57,625 bases of DNA from Clostridia bacterium (GTDB lineage: Bacteria; Bacillota; Clostridia; Christensenellales; Aristaeellaceae): positions 1 to 57,625 of the forward strand of contig JAFSCW010000062.1 in NCBI GenBank assembly GCA_017436605.1, written 5' to 3'. Below are positions 1 to 10,027 of this stretch, one piece after another. Under the pieces are notes generated by a model. It made no database searches. It was not told the DNA's origin and worked only from the letters and a program-made list of their open reading frames with translations. Position numbers and translations under genes: made by a program. The first letter of the stretch is position 1, and each line of letters begins with the position of its first letter.

Positions 1-1763
<1,763 letters not shown>

Positions 1764-1780
1764 TCATATTTGGGACAGCG

Positions 1781-1815
1781 GATACCGCTGCGGATATCCG
1801 CAGCGGTATCTTTGC
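1781..1815 (+). terminator. Perfect 30-bp palindrome between the propeller gene and glpK
   Basis: Bases 1781-1810 form a perfect 30-bp palindrome centred on GATATC. As RNA it gives a 13-bp stem with an ATAT loop followed by a short TTTGC tail. Best read as a terminator for the upstream gene with a weak T tract; a dimeric operator is the alternative because it lies only about 30 bases before the glpK start. Confidence 0.55.
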
Positions 1816-1840
1816 ATATTGTACGATGAGGAGGTAAACC

Positions 1841-3346
1841 ATGAACACGCACACCTATGTCATTGCCCTGGATCAGGGAACGACCAGTTCGCGCGCGGTA
1901 ATTTTTGACGAGCAGGCCCGGATCGTCGCGATGAAGAGCTATGAATTTGAACAGATTTATCCGCAGCCCGGCTGGGTGGAGCATGACCCGATGGCGATTC
2001 TCAATTCTCAGACGGATGCGCTTCGCGAAGTGGTTCGGATCAGCGGCGTTCCGGTTGAGAATATCGCAGCGATCGGCATTACCAACCAGCGCGAAACGAC
2101 GCTCGTTTGGGACAAGAAAACCGGCAAGCCGGTTTATAATGCCATTGTCTGGCAGTGCCGCAGAACGGCTCCGATTGTCAAGCGCCTTTGCGACGAAGGC
2201 CTTGAGGAGCATATCCGCAATGTGACCGGTCTCGTTCCGGATGCGTATTTCTCCGGTACGAAGCTCAAATGGATTCTCGATCAGTTCGACCTCTATGAGC
2301 GCGCTGAGGCGGGTGAGCTCTGCTTCGGCACGGTGGATACCTTCCTTGCGTGGAATCTTTGCGAAGGACGTCCGCATGTCACCGACGCAACGAACGCAAG
2401 CCGCACGATGCTCTTTGACATCCATAAGAACGAATGGGATGAAACACTACTCAAGGCGCTGAATATTCCGCGGGCGATCCTGCCGAAGGTCGTGGATACC
2501 TCCGGTGTGGTCGGCGTGCTCGATGCTGAGATTCTCGGTCGTGAGATCCCGGTTGCGGCGCTTGCGGGCGATCAGCATGCGGCGCTCTTTGGTCAGGGCT
2601 GCTATGAGCCTGGCATGATGAAGAATACCTATGGAACGGGCTGTTTCCTGCTGATGAATACGGGCGATCAGCCGGCCAAGAGCGAAAATGGTCTGGTGAC
2701 GACGATCGGTTGGAGACTCAACGGCAAGTGTACCTATGCGCTTGAGGGCAGCGTATTCATTGGCGGCGCTGTCATTCAGTGGCTCCGCGATGAACTGAAG
2801 GTGATTGAGCGCGCCTCTGAAACGGAAACCATTGCCCGCTCCCTGAAGGACAATGGCGGCGTGTATATGGTTCCGACTTTCACTGGACTCGGCGCCCCGT
2901 ATTGGGATATGTACAGCCGCGGTATGATCATCGGTCTGACCCGCGGAACGGGTCGGGCGCATATTGTCCGCGCTGCGCTTGAGGCGATCGCATATCAGTC
3001 TGCCGATCTCGTCTTCGCGATGGCTTCTGATTGCGGGCAGAATCCCGTCGAACTGCGCGTGGACGGCGGCGCCAGCGCCAATCAGTTCCTGATTCAGTTC
3101 CAGTCCGATATTCTCAACTGCCGGGTTATCCGTCCATCTGTTATCGAAACCACGGCGCTTGGCGCGGCGCTGCTGGCCGGCCTTGCTGTTGGCGTATGGA
3201 AGGATATTGATGAGATTCGCAGCATCTGGAATCTTGATCTGAGCCTTGAACCGTCGATGAGCGAAGAAGAACGCAATCGAGTGCTTAGTGGATGGCACAA
3301 GGCGGTCGAGCGCAGCAAAAAGTGGCTCGAGACGGATAATGGATAA
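1841..3346 (+). CDS. glpK: Glycerol kinase
   Basis: Phosphorylates glycerol with ATP to sn-glycerol 3-phosphate in the cytoplasm, feeding glycolysis and phospholipid synthesis. The 501 residues match the usual length. Seen: the FGGY-family phosphate-binding start ALDQGTTSSRAVIFD (residues 9-23), the GlpK signature NQRETT near 87-92, the second-domain GDQHAALFGQ segment and the adenosine-motif region DGGASANQFLIQFQ near 408-421. The ATG has a strong AGGAGG site seven bases upstream. No glpF, glpD or glycerol regulator is adjacent, so here the gene stands alone between two hairpins. It could also supply glycerol 3-phosphate for PlsY encoded further on, which is inference. Confidence 0.96.
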   Translation: MNTHTYVIALDQGTTSSRAVIFDEQARIVAMKSYEFEQIYPQPGWVEHDPMAILNSQTDALREVVRISGVPVENIAAIGITNQRETTLVWDKKTGKPVYNAIVWQCRRTAPIVKRLCDEGLEEHIRNVTGLVPDAYFSGTKLKWILDQFDLYERAEAGELCFGTVDTFLAWNLCEGRPHVTDATNASRTMLFDIHKNEWDETLLKALNIPRAILPKVVDTSGVVGVLDAEILGREIPVAALAGDQHAALFGQGCYEPGMMKNTYGTGCFLLMNTGDQPAKSENGLVTTIGWRLNGKCTYALEGSVFIGGAVIQWLRDELKVIERASETETIARSLKDNGGVYMVPTFTGLGAPYWDMYSRGMIIGLTRGTGRAHIVRAALEAIAYQSADLVFAMASDCGQNPVELRVDGGASANQFLIQFQSDILNCRVIRPSVIETTALGAALLAGLAVGVWKDIDEIRSIWNLDLSLEPSMSEEERNRVLSGWHKAVERSKKWLETDNG

Positions 3347-3355
3347 CGAATAATC

Positions 3356-3396
3356 ATCAATTGCCCGGCTTCGTCCATGGAAGCCGGGCAATTGAT
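3356..3396 (+). terminator. Hairpin after glpK
   Basis: A 17-bp perfect stem (3356-3372 with 3380-3396) with a seven-base loop begins ten bases after the glpK stop. There is no T tract, so it may be a factor-dependent terminator or an mRNA 3'-end stabiliser. Confidence 0.6.
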
Positions 3397-3525
3397 ATGG
3401 CGAATACAGGCGCGTGTTATGCCGGATTCTGTTTTGTGTGCCTGTAAATCTCAGCGAAGGTGAAAATTAATATATGCAAACTTGCAGATTATTCAATTTT
3501 TCATCATTACAGACGAAGTGAGCAC

Positions 3526-3554
3526 TTGACAGCGTGTAGCGTTAAGGATAAAAT
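3526..3554 (+). promoter_or_regulatory. Sigma-A-type promoter of ilvE
   Basis: TTGACA at 3526-3531 and TAAAAT at 3549-3554 are separated by exactly 17 bases. This is a near-consensus housekeeping promoter; transcription should begin near 3561, giving a leader of about 65 bases before the ilvE start at 3627. Confidence 0.85.
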
Positions 3555-3626
3555 GATACTGTTACGATTTGAGGCGATATGCCCCGAAGTTCGTCGAAAT
3601 ATCGAACTTTGATGGAGGAAACATCG

Positions 3627-4697
3627 ATGTACAATATCCCTGTAACGCTCACGCAGAGCCCCAAGAAAAAGCCGGAGGATGAGTCCAAGCTTGGCTTTGG
3701 CAAAATCTTTACCGATCATATGTTTATCATGGACTATGAAGCCGGACGCGGCTGGTACGACGCCCGTGTCGTCCCGTATGGTCCGTTTGTGATGGATCCT
3801 GCCTGCACGGTGCTCCATTATGCGCAGGAAATTTTCGAGGGTATGAAGTGCTATCGCCGTCAGGATGGCGGTCTGCAGCTTTTCCGTCCGCGCGATAATT
3901 TTGAACGTATGAACCGTTCCGCTGCTCGAATGGGTATGCCCGCGATCGACGTTGAGCAGGCGCTCGCTGGCTTGATTGAACTGATCAAGGCGGATGCGGA
4001 TTGGGTTCCGTCTGCGCCGGGAACGTCCCTGTATATCCGCCCGACGATGATTGCGACGGACGTCAAACTGGGCGTTCATGCTGCGCTGACCTATCGATTC
4101 TATATCATCTGCTCGCCTTCCGGCGCCTATTATCCGAAGGGACTTGCTCCGGTCGGCATTTATGTCGAGCCTGAGCTTGTTCGTGCCGTCAAGGGCGGCG
4201 TTGGCTTCACGAAGACCGGCGGCAACTATGCGGCGTCCATTCTTGCTGGCGATATTGCCGAAAAGAAGGGATACGATCAGGTGCTCTGGCTGGATGGCAA
4301 GGAGAACAAGTACATCGAAGAAGTCGGTTCGATGAACATGTTCTTTAAGTTTAAGGATGCGCTTGTGACGCCGCCGCTCCTGGGCTCGATTCTCGGCGGT
4401 ATTACCCGCGACTCGATCATGAAGCTGGCCGTGCATATGGGCGTGAACGTTGAAGAGCGTCGTCTGACCGTCGAAGAGGTTTTCGAGGCGTCCGAAAAGG
4501 GCGAACTTGAAGAGGCCTTTGGTTCCGGCACCGCTGCTGTCGTATCTCCGGTCGGCCGCCTTGCGTGGAATGATCGTGAGATTACCATTTCCGGCGGCGA
4601 AATCGGCGCGCTGACGCAGGAATTCTACGATACCCTGACGGGTATCCAGTTTGGCGTGATCGACGATCCGTTCGGCTGGGTTCTGCGGATCGACTGA
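3627..4697 (+). CDS. ilvE: Branched-chain amino acid aminotransferase
   Basis: PLP-dependent fold-type IV transaminase interconverting Val, Leu and Ile with their 2-oxo acids using glutamate/2-oxoglutarate. The protein is 356 residues, typical of the longer BCAT form. Seen: the segment HYAQEIFEGMKCYR (64-77), the Schiff-base lysine in GFTKTGGNYAAS (Lys196) and the cofactor-side motif YIEEVGSMNMFF. An in-frame ATG lies 48 bases upstream at 3579, but the ATG at 3627 has GGAGGA eight bases before it and gives the family N terminus, so I chose it. The gene has its own strong promoter and is followed by a hairpin, so it is probably monocistronic; no other ilv genes are nearby. Confidence 0.95.
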   Translation: MYNIPVTLTQSPKKKPEDESKLGFGKIFTDHMFIMDYEAGRGWYDARVVPYGPFVMDPACTVLHYAQEIFEGMKCYRRQDGGLQLFRPRDNFERMNRSAARMGMPAIDVEQALAGLIELIKADADWVPSAPGTSLYIRPTMIATDVKLGVHAALTYRFYIICSPSGAYYPKGLAPVGIYVEPELVRAVKGGVGFTKTGGNYAASILAGDIAEKKGYDQVLWLDGKENKYIEEVGSMNMFFKFKDALVTPPLLGSILGGITRDSIMKLAVHMGVNVEERRLTVEEVFEASEKGELEEAFGSGTAAVVSPVGRLAWNDREITISGGEIGALTQEFYDTLTGIQFGVIDDPFGWVLRID

Positions 4698-4749
4698 TTC
4701 CCATTATTCAGGACAATTTATTCAGATCTCCCAAAGATAAACGCATGAT

Positions 4750-4790
4750 AACGGCACCCAAGGCTTCGCACCGGGTGCCGTTGCTTTGCA
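4750..4790 (+). terminator. Terminator of ilvE
   Basis: Stem of ten base pairs (4750-4759 with 4773-4782), loop containing CTTCG, followed by GCTTTGC. About 50 bases after the ilvE stop. Confidence 0.65.
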
Positions 4791-4838
4791 GAAAGAAAAA
4801 AATCAAAAGGACTGCAATTCAAATCTTTGGAGGATCAT

Positions 4839-5873
4839 ATGTTCAGGCAGGAAGAAATCATATTCGGCGGCTGGTCGGATAAAACCGTAGAAGCCATGCA
4901 GAAAAGGCGCTTTGATCAGCTCGTGTCCCAGCTCCCGCCGCTTGGCGCAGATGCGCTGGAATCGCTCTCTCCGTCGGCCTTGGCGGCGCGGCTTGAGCGT
5001 TGCTGGCAGGATATCGAGCGAAAGCCCATGCGCGTCCAGCAGCTTGCGCTGATCTGGAAACAGGTGCTGGGCTGTCTGGATATCGAGGCAGATTGCCTCT
5101 CGCGTGAAGAGCATGAGCTTGTGGAGCGCGCTTTGATCCTGGGTGGATATGCGCAGATCGAGGATGCGGCAGAGCTGGAGGCTGCGCGTGCGCTTTCGCT
5201 GCGGCTTTGGGCGCATGTCGGATTGGTTTCAGGCAAACCCTGCATGGAGCTTGAACGGCCCATCATCGAACCCGCTGCGAAAGCCTTTGCGCGGGATCAG
5301 CATGACCGTGTTCGCGCAAGGCTGGAGCACTTCCGCATGCAGCTTTCGGGAATGCTCTATCTCCATGGCGCGCTGGATGACCGCGTGCCACAGAAAATGC
5401 TGCTTGAGGATGTGCTGTGCGGTCTGGGCGACATCGAAAGCCTGATTCCGCTATCCAGGCGATATCTCTGGGCCAGTTATGATTGCGTCGATTATGCCGG
5501 CGGCGTCCTGCTGGTGCATCCGGCGCTGGCGGAACCGGGCGGCGTATTTGCCGGGCGGGGAAGAAAACGCTGGGCGCCCGATTCCCGTGACGTCCCATGC
5601 ATGTACACGGACATCCTTCCGGAGGAAATCCCGCTTCAGAGAGAACTGGAACTCGCGATTGCGGGCGCAATGCGCAGCGGGCATGCCGAATCGGATACGG
5701 CGCGTTCGATACGGTTTCTCTGTAAGCAGGGAGCGCCGCTTTCGGCGCTGGAGGAGCGACTGCAAGCGTCTCTGATCGTGCATATTTCGCCGGCCATGCG
5801 CACTGCTCTGCAGCGGATGCACGATCTGTCGCCCAAGTGGATTGAGAGCGCAGATTCGTTCATGCTCCAGTAG
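4839..5873 (+). CDS. Uncharacterised protein
   Basis: I do not recognise this 344-residue protein. It begins MFRQEEIIFGGWSDKTVEAM; the ATG at 4839 has GGAGG six bases upstream, better placed than an in-frame TTG at 4827. There is no signal peptide and no long hydrophobic segment, so it is probably cytoplasmic. The first 200 residues are rich in Leu, Ala, Glu and Arg and look helical. A less regular middle (about 210-265, with Gly, Pro and Asp) is followed by another helical C terminus. Codon use is like that of its neighbours, so there is no sign of transfer. It lies 58 bases before the pseudouridine synthase gene and is probably co-transcribed with it. No catalytic motif was identified. Confidence 0.75.
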   Translation: MFRQEEIIFGGWSDKTVEAMQKRRFDQLVSQLPPLGADALESLSPSALAARLERCWQDIERKPMRVQQLALIWKQVLGCLDIEADCLSREEHELVERALILGGYAQIEDAAELEAARALSLRLWAHVGLVSGKPCMELERPIIEPAAKAFARDQHDRVRARLEHFRMQLSGMLYLHGALDDRVPQKMLLEDVLCGLGDIESLIPLSRRYLWASYDCVDYAGGVLLVHPALAEPGGVFAGRGRKRWAPDSRDVPCMYTDILPEEIPLQRELELAIAGAMRSGHAESDTARSIRFLCKQGAPLSALEERLQASLIVHISPAMRTALQRMHDLSPKWIESADSFMLQ

Positions 5874-5931
5874 CCTCGGAAAGATCTCGATACAGGATGT
5901 TTGGCAGCTATACAGGAAGCGAGGAATACCC

Positions 5932-6816
5932 ATGCAGATGATTGTGCCCGAAGACAAGGATGGAATGATGCTGGTTCAGCTTCTGTCGCAGACTGCGGCA
6001 GATATTCCGCTGTGGGCAATTAAGGAAGCAATCAAAAAACGGGATGTCCGTATCGACGGCGTTCGGACGGGAAGTGATGTGCGTGTTTATGCCGGACAGG
6101 AAATCCGTGCGTTCTGGCCGAAGAATGCGGTTTCCATGCAAAAGAAGGAGCTGCATCCGCCGGAGATCGTCTTTGAAGATGAGCACATTCTTCTGATCAA
6201 TAAGCCTCAGGGCATTGCCAGCCAGAACGAGGACCATCCCCTTGAAGGCGATACCGCCCTGACAAGGGTGCTGCGATATATCAAACAGACTGGCGGAGAT
6301 GCGGAACATCTGCATTTGTGCCATCGTCTGGATGTTCAGACTGGCGGTCTGCTGCTGTTTGCCAAAGATGATGCGGCTTTTGAATCCGCAATGCAGGCTT
6401 TTTCGCTGCGTACGTTTCAAAAGTTCTATACATGCCGGGTTAAAGGCTGTCCCGCGCAGCACGAAGCTGTGATGCATGCGCATTTGCGAAAAGACGCGCA
6501 GATTTCGCGTGTCTCCGTTACGGATTATCCGGCGCGCGGGTCGGTCGAAATCGTTACGGCTTACAGGGTCGCTGAAGCGGGGGAATATGCCCGGCTTGAA
6601 GTTGAGCTGATTACGGGCAGAACGCATCAGATCCGGGCGCATCTGGCGCATATTGGCCATCCGATTCTCGGAGATGACAAATATGGAGACAGAGCGCTGA
6701 ACAGGATGCTTGGGATCAAGCGCCAGCAGCTTTGGGCCACGCGTCTGATTGTCAGCGCCGAAGGTGCGCTTGCCTATCTGAATGGACGGGAATTCAGCGT
6801 CCAATGTCCATTCTGA
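5932..6816 (+). CDS. RluA-family RNA pseudouridine synthase
   Basis: Isomerises specific uridines in rRNA or tRNA to pseudouridine. The 294-residue protein has a short S4-like N-terminal part (about 1-65) and the RluA catalytic core: LHLCHRLDVQTGGLLLFAKD near 124-143 with the catalytic Asp of HRLD, and the C-terminal motif ELITGRTHQIRAHLAHIGHP. The site cannot be assigned, as RluA, RluC and RluD types share these motifs. An in-frame ATG lies at 5842 inside the preceding gene, but ATG 5932 has GAGGAA upstream and gives the normal N terminus. It ends 17 bases before the HAD phosphatase gene, consistent with one operon. Confidence 0.88.
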   Translation: MQMIVPEDKDGMMLVQLLSQTAADIPLWAIKEAIKKRDVRIDGVRTGSDVRVYAGQEIRAFWPKNAVSMQKKELHPPEIVFEDEHILLINKPQGIASQNEDHPLEGDTALTRVLRYIKQTGGDAEHLHLCHRLDVQTGGLLLFAKDDAAFESAMQAFSLRTFQKFYTCRVKGCPAQHEAVMHAHLRKDAQISRVSVTDYPARGSVEIVTAYRVAEAGEYARLEVELITGRTHQIRAHLAHIGHPILGDDKYGDRALNRMLGIKRQQLWATRLIVSAEGALAYLNGREFSVQCPF

Positions 6817-6833
6817 GCGGAGGAGGAAAGAAG

Positions 6834-7703
6834 ATGGATAGGGTACGCCTTATTGCGTTGGATATGGACGGCACGCTTTTGCTCAGCGATCATCATACGG
6901 TTCCTCAGCGTAACATTGACGCAATTCGCCGCGCGGATGCGCTCGGCATTCGCGTTGCAATCAGCACGGGACGCATGGTGGAGGACGCCAGCGACTTTAT
7001 TCGCAGATACGATCTTCCGTGCATGATCGTCGCGGCAAATGGCGCGCGCGCCTGCGATGCGCCCATGCCTGGCGGCAGGATGCTCTATCGCTGTCATCTG
7101 GCGCCGGAGGATGCGCATCGAGCGCTGGATATCCTGATTCCCTCGGGCCTTATGATCAACGGCTTTGAAGATGGAATTGTGCATACGGTCGGCGGAGAGG
7201 ATGGACGCAAGTATCATCTGGTATACCGTGGACTGATCAAGGCGCAATACGGAGAGGAATCCATTCGCAAGGCTGCTGATCGGGGAATCATGAAGCTGTT
7301 TGCCGTTGGCGATGGCGGGTTTGCCGGGGATGTGTATGATCCGCGCGTTGAACCGGTTCGCCGTGAAATCCTCAAGGCATTGCCGCATCTGCAAATTACC
7401 AGTTCTGCGCCTGCGAATATCGAAATCACATCTCCGCAGGCGGGCAAGGGTACTGCGCTCGCGCATGTGGCGGAGCACTACGGCTGGACCAGAGAGAATG
7501 TCATGGCTATGGGCGATGCAGGAAACGACCTGAATATGCTGCAGTACGCCTATCACAGCGTGGCGATGGGGAATGCGTCTGAGGAAGTGCTCGCGGCATG
7601 CCGATACAGGACCGCGACCAACGATGAGTGCGGCGTTGCGCTGATGATCGAGAAGGTGATCGAGGCGCATCTTGCGTCGCGGAGGAATCACGATGCGTCA
7701 TGA
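6834..7703 (+). CDS. Cof-type HAD-superfamily phosphatase
   Basis: Cytoplasmic haloacid-dehalogenase-type hydrolase, probably acting on sugar phosphates or other small phosphorylated metabolites. Motif I is ALDMDGTLLLSD (residues 7-18, nucleophile Asp of DMDGT), motif II is the Ser/Thr of ISTGR, and motifs III and IV are the Lys of GKGTALAH and GDAGNDLNM. The long insert between motifs II and III is the C2 cap of the Cof subfamily. The 289 residues and the end-of-protein segment are as expected. The start at 6834 has a GGAGGAGG site; an upstream in-frame ATG at 6732 lies inside the previous gene. Its last 11 bases overlap the next gene. Confidence 0.9.
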   Translation: MDRVRLIALDMDGTLLLSDHHTVPQRNIDAIRRADALGIRVAISTGRMVEDASDFIRRYDLPCMIVAANGARACDAPMPGGRMLYRCHLAPEDAHRALDILIPSGLMINGFEDGIVHTVGGEDGRKYHLVYRGLIKAQYGEESIRKAADRGIMKLFAVGDGGFAGDVYDPRVEPVRREILKALPHLQITSSAPANIEITSPQAGKGTALAHVAEHYGWTRENVMAMGDAGNDLNMLQYAYHSVAMGNASEEVLAACRYRTATNDECGVALMIEKVIEAHLASRRNHDAS

Positions 7704-8817
7704 AATCGTCTCCGTCAAGCGCTGCAGCAGCTATGACCGTGCCGCCGTGCAGGAGGCTGTTGACGCCGGATTTGCTCTGTGCGGCGGGATAGAATCGTTT
7801 GTGAAACCTGGCCAGCGCGTGCTTGTCAAGCTAAATCTTCTGATGAAGAGAAAACCGGAACAGGCAACCACGACGCATCCGGAAATCGCCAGAGCCATCG
7901 TTTGCGCTTTGCAGCGCATTGGCGCAGTTCCGATCCTTGCCGATAGCCCGGGAGGGCCGTATACAAAAGGTATGCTCGATGGTATATACGAAACCTGCGG
8001 CATAAAGGAGGTTTCGCGGGAAACGGGCTGCCTGCTGAACGATGATTTCAGCACGTCGACGCGATATCTGTCTTCCGGCGTCGCAGCGAGACAGCTGGAC
8101 GTCATCGGAATTCTCGATAAGGTCGATGCTGTGATCAGCGTCGGCAAGCTGAAAACGCATGGACTGACGACGATGACAGGCTGCGTCAAGAACCTGTATG
8201 GCGCCATTCCGGGAACGACGAAGGTTGAATACCATGCTAGATATCAGGATGTCGGACTCTTTTCGGATATGCTGCTGGATATCTGCGCGTGCGTTCGTCC
8301 CTGCTTTTCGATACTCGATGCTGTTGTCGGCATGGAGGGAGAGGGCCCTTCCGGTGGCAGAGCAAGAAAGATCGGCGCGATCATCGGCGGGCATAATCCG
8401 CATGCCGTTGACGCCGCCGGCGCGCGGCTGATCGGACTCGAGGCCAGACAGGTGACAACGCTGGAAGCGGCGCTGAGACGGAACGCGCTGCCTTCCTTTG
8501 ACCTCGCTGGCGATCCGATTGAGGAGCTGATCATCCGGGATTTTGATATTCCGATGGGCTTGCGTCGCGGAAGCTGGGTCAGGATGATGAATCACCTTCC
8601 GCAGGCATTCAGACCGCGCCCCGTTTTTACGCATCATCGCTGCGATGGCTGCGGCGTCTGCAGGCGTTCCTGTCCCGCAAAAGCAATCCATATGAACGAG
8701 AATAACAGACCGGTTGTGGATATCAAAGCCTGCATCCGCTGCTATTGCTGTCAGGAGCTTTGTCCCAAGACGGATATCGCTGTCCGCAGAAACCCGATAT
8801 TCCGGCTGCTGAAATAG
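7693..8817 (+). CDS. DUF362 protein with two [4Fe-4S] ferredoxin motifs
   Basis: 374 residues. The first two-thirds match DUF362, including VLVKLNLLMKRKPEQATTTHPEI and VGKLKTHGLTTMTGCVKNLYG. The C terminus carries two ferredoxin-like clusters, CDGCGVCRRSCP and CIRCYCCQELCP, expected to bind two [4Fe-4S] centres. This architecture is common in anaerobes and is presumed to be redox-active, but the substrate is unknown. The chosen ATG at 7693 has GGAGGA seven bases upstream, inside the end of the HAD gene, indicating translational coupling. A strong terminator follows. Confidence is high for the domains and low for any specific function. Confidence 0.88.
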   Translation: MRHEIVSVKRCSSYDRAAVQEAVDAGFALCGGIESFVKPGQRVLVKLNLLMKRKPEQATTTHPEIARAIVCALQRIGAVPILADSPGGPYTKGMLDGIYETCGIKEVSRETGCLLNDDFSTSTRYLSSGVAARQLDVIGILDKVDAVISVGKLKTHGLTTMTGCVKNLYGAIPGTTKVEYHARYQDVGLFSDMLLDICACVRPCFSILDAVVGMEGEGPSGGRARKIGAIIGGHNPHAVDAAGARLIGLEARQVTTLEAALRRNALPSFDLAGDPIEELIIRDFDIPMGLRRGSWVRMMNHLPQAFRPRPVFTHHRCDGCGVCRRSCPAKAIHMNENNRPVVDIKACIRCYCCQELCPKTDIAVRRNPIFRLLK

Positions 8818-8887
8818 AGGAGACCAAGTGAATGGCAGCGCATGGGGGAAGTCTGCGTCGTCCGTGCAGCAGAATTGGGCATAAATC

Positions 8888-8914
8888 AAAAGAGCGCTTA
8901 CGCGCTCTTTTTTT
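8888..8914. terminator. Bidirectional terminator between converging genes
   Basis: Stem AGAGCGC (8891-8897) with GCGCTCT (8902-8908), flanked by A-rich and T-rich tracts. It lies between the DUF362 gene (+) and the methionine sulfoxide reductase gene (-) and can serve both strands. Confidence 0.85.
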
Positions 8915-8926
8915 ATGCTGAGGAAT

Positions 8927-9439
8927 TCAGGCAAGGGTATAGCCAGTTTTTCTGAAATCGCAGCTGCTTTCGATCAGTCTTACAAGACTTTCGAGAGACT
9001 TCTGGTCTGTTTCGGAAAAACGACCGATAGTTGGACTGTCGATATCCAGGACGCCGATCACTTTTTCACCGTGATGAATCGGAATGACGATTTCAGAGTT
9101 CGACGCGCTGTCGCAGGCAATGTGCCCGGGGAAGGCATGAACGTCGAATACGCGCTGAACAGCATCCAGCCGGGCCGCTGCGCCGCAAACGCCGCGTTCG
9201 AGCGGGATGCGGATGCATGCCGGAAGGCCGCAGAAGGGACCGAGCATCAGCGCGCCGCGATCCATCAGATAGAAGCCGCACCAGTTGATATCATCAAGGG
9301 CCTGATAAAGAAGCGCTGCGACATTGGCCATGTTGGAAATGGGATGGTCAATTCCCGCCATCAGCGCCGACGCCTGTTCAAGCAGAAGCGCATAGCGCTT
9401 TGCAGGATCGGAAGGATAGGAAACGGAAGCAAAAGACAT
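8927..9439 (-). CDS. msrC: Free methionine-(R)-sulfoxide reductase (GAF domain)
   Basis: Reduces free L-methionine (R)-sulfoxide, repairing oxidised methionine. The 170 residues form one GAF domain with the signature of this family: INWCGFYLMDRG, LGPFCGLPACIRI, GVCGAAA, DVHAFPGHIACD and GVLDIDSP. The cysteines of GLPAC, RGVCG and HIACD correspond to the catalytic and resolving cysteines of the family. Start ATG at 9439 with AGGAGG nine bases upstream. It lies downstream of dut behind a terminator and has no promoter that I can see, so it may depend on read-through. An oxidative-damage repair enzyme fits an anaerobe with occasional oxygen exposure. Confidence 0.92.
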   Translation of the reverse strand: MSFASVSYPSDPAKRYALLLEQASALMAGIDHPISNMANVAALLYQALDDINWCGFYLMDRGALMLGPFCGLPACIRIPLERGVCGAAARLDAVQRVFDVHAFPGHIACDSASNSEIVIPIHHGEKVIGVLDIDSPTIGRFSETDQKSLESLVRLIESSCDFRKTGYTLA

Positions 9440-9453
9440 GGTTGATCCTCCTG

Positions 9454-9478
9454 AAAAAGGCGGGCAGAAGCCCGCCTT
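9454..9478 (-). terminator. Terminator after dut
   Basis: Nine-base-pair stem (9457-9465 with 9470-9478) with an AGAA-type loop; on the minus strand it is followed by a run of five T. It ends the nrdD-nrdG-dut transcript 25 bases after the dut stop and just before the ribosome-binding site of the sulfoxide reductase gene. Confidence 0.85.
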
Positions 9479-9502
9479 GTGTTTTCATGCTTCGCTGCTC
9501 AG

Positions 9503-10018
9503 TTATGCTTTGCTTGTGGAGCCAAAGCCGCCGTTGCGGCTGCCGTGCGCATCGTCGTCGATTGTGATGCCAAAGGGAAGGAAAATGCCCTGAGCAAATG
9601 CTGTGCCTGCGGGGACACGGAGTCCCTTGCCTTCTCGGTTATCATTCGTCATGCGAAGAAAGATGTGGCCTTCGTTATCCGAATGTGCATAGTCGCTGTC
9701 GATGATGCCGACAGAATTATCGAGCTGAAAACGGAATTTGAATCCGAGGCCGCTGCGCGGATAGAGCGTCAGCACCCAGCCATCCTCGATAATCGCTCTG
9801 ATGCCGGTCGGGATGGTGATCTTGCTTCCTGCGGGAAGCTCGAATCCGACGGGAGCGAAGATGTCATAGCCTGCGGAGCCGCTTGTCGCGCGTTTGGGCA
9901 GCTGGATGCTTTCGTAGGCCATCACTGCCTGTTCAATGGATTGCTGCGGGAATGTGCTGATCCAATCGTTTACAAACCGCTTGAGCGAGACCTTTTCAAA
10001 CCTTGCAATGCGAAGCAT
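9503..10018 (-). CDS. dut: dUTP diphosphatase (dUTPase)
   Basis: Hydrolyses dUTP to dUMP and pyrophosphate, keeping uracil out of DNA and supplying thymidylate synthesis. All five trimeric-dUTPase motifs are present: TSGSAGYDI (1), YPRSGLGFK (2), NSVGIIDSDY (3), FAQGIF (4) and RNGGFGSTSKA (5). The 171-residue length includes about 30 extra N-terminal residues, as in other clostridial versions. Start ATG at 10018 has AAGGAGG upstream; the gene begins nine bases after the nrdG stop, so it belongs to the nrd operon. Context: dNTP production and clean-up are co-regulated. Confidence 0.96.
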   Translation of the reverse strand: MLRIARFEKVSLKRFVNDWISTFPQQSIEQAVMAYESIQLPKRATSGSAGYDIFAPVGFELPAGSKITIPTGIRAIIEDGWVLTLYPRSGLGFKFRFQLDNSVGIIDSDYAHSDNEGHIFLRMTNDNREGKGLRVPAGTAFAQGIFLPFGITIDDDAHGSRNGGFGSTSKA

Positions 10019-10027
10019 ATGTCCTCC

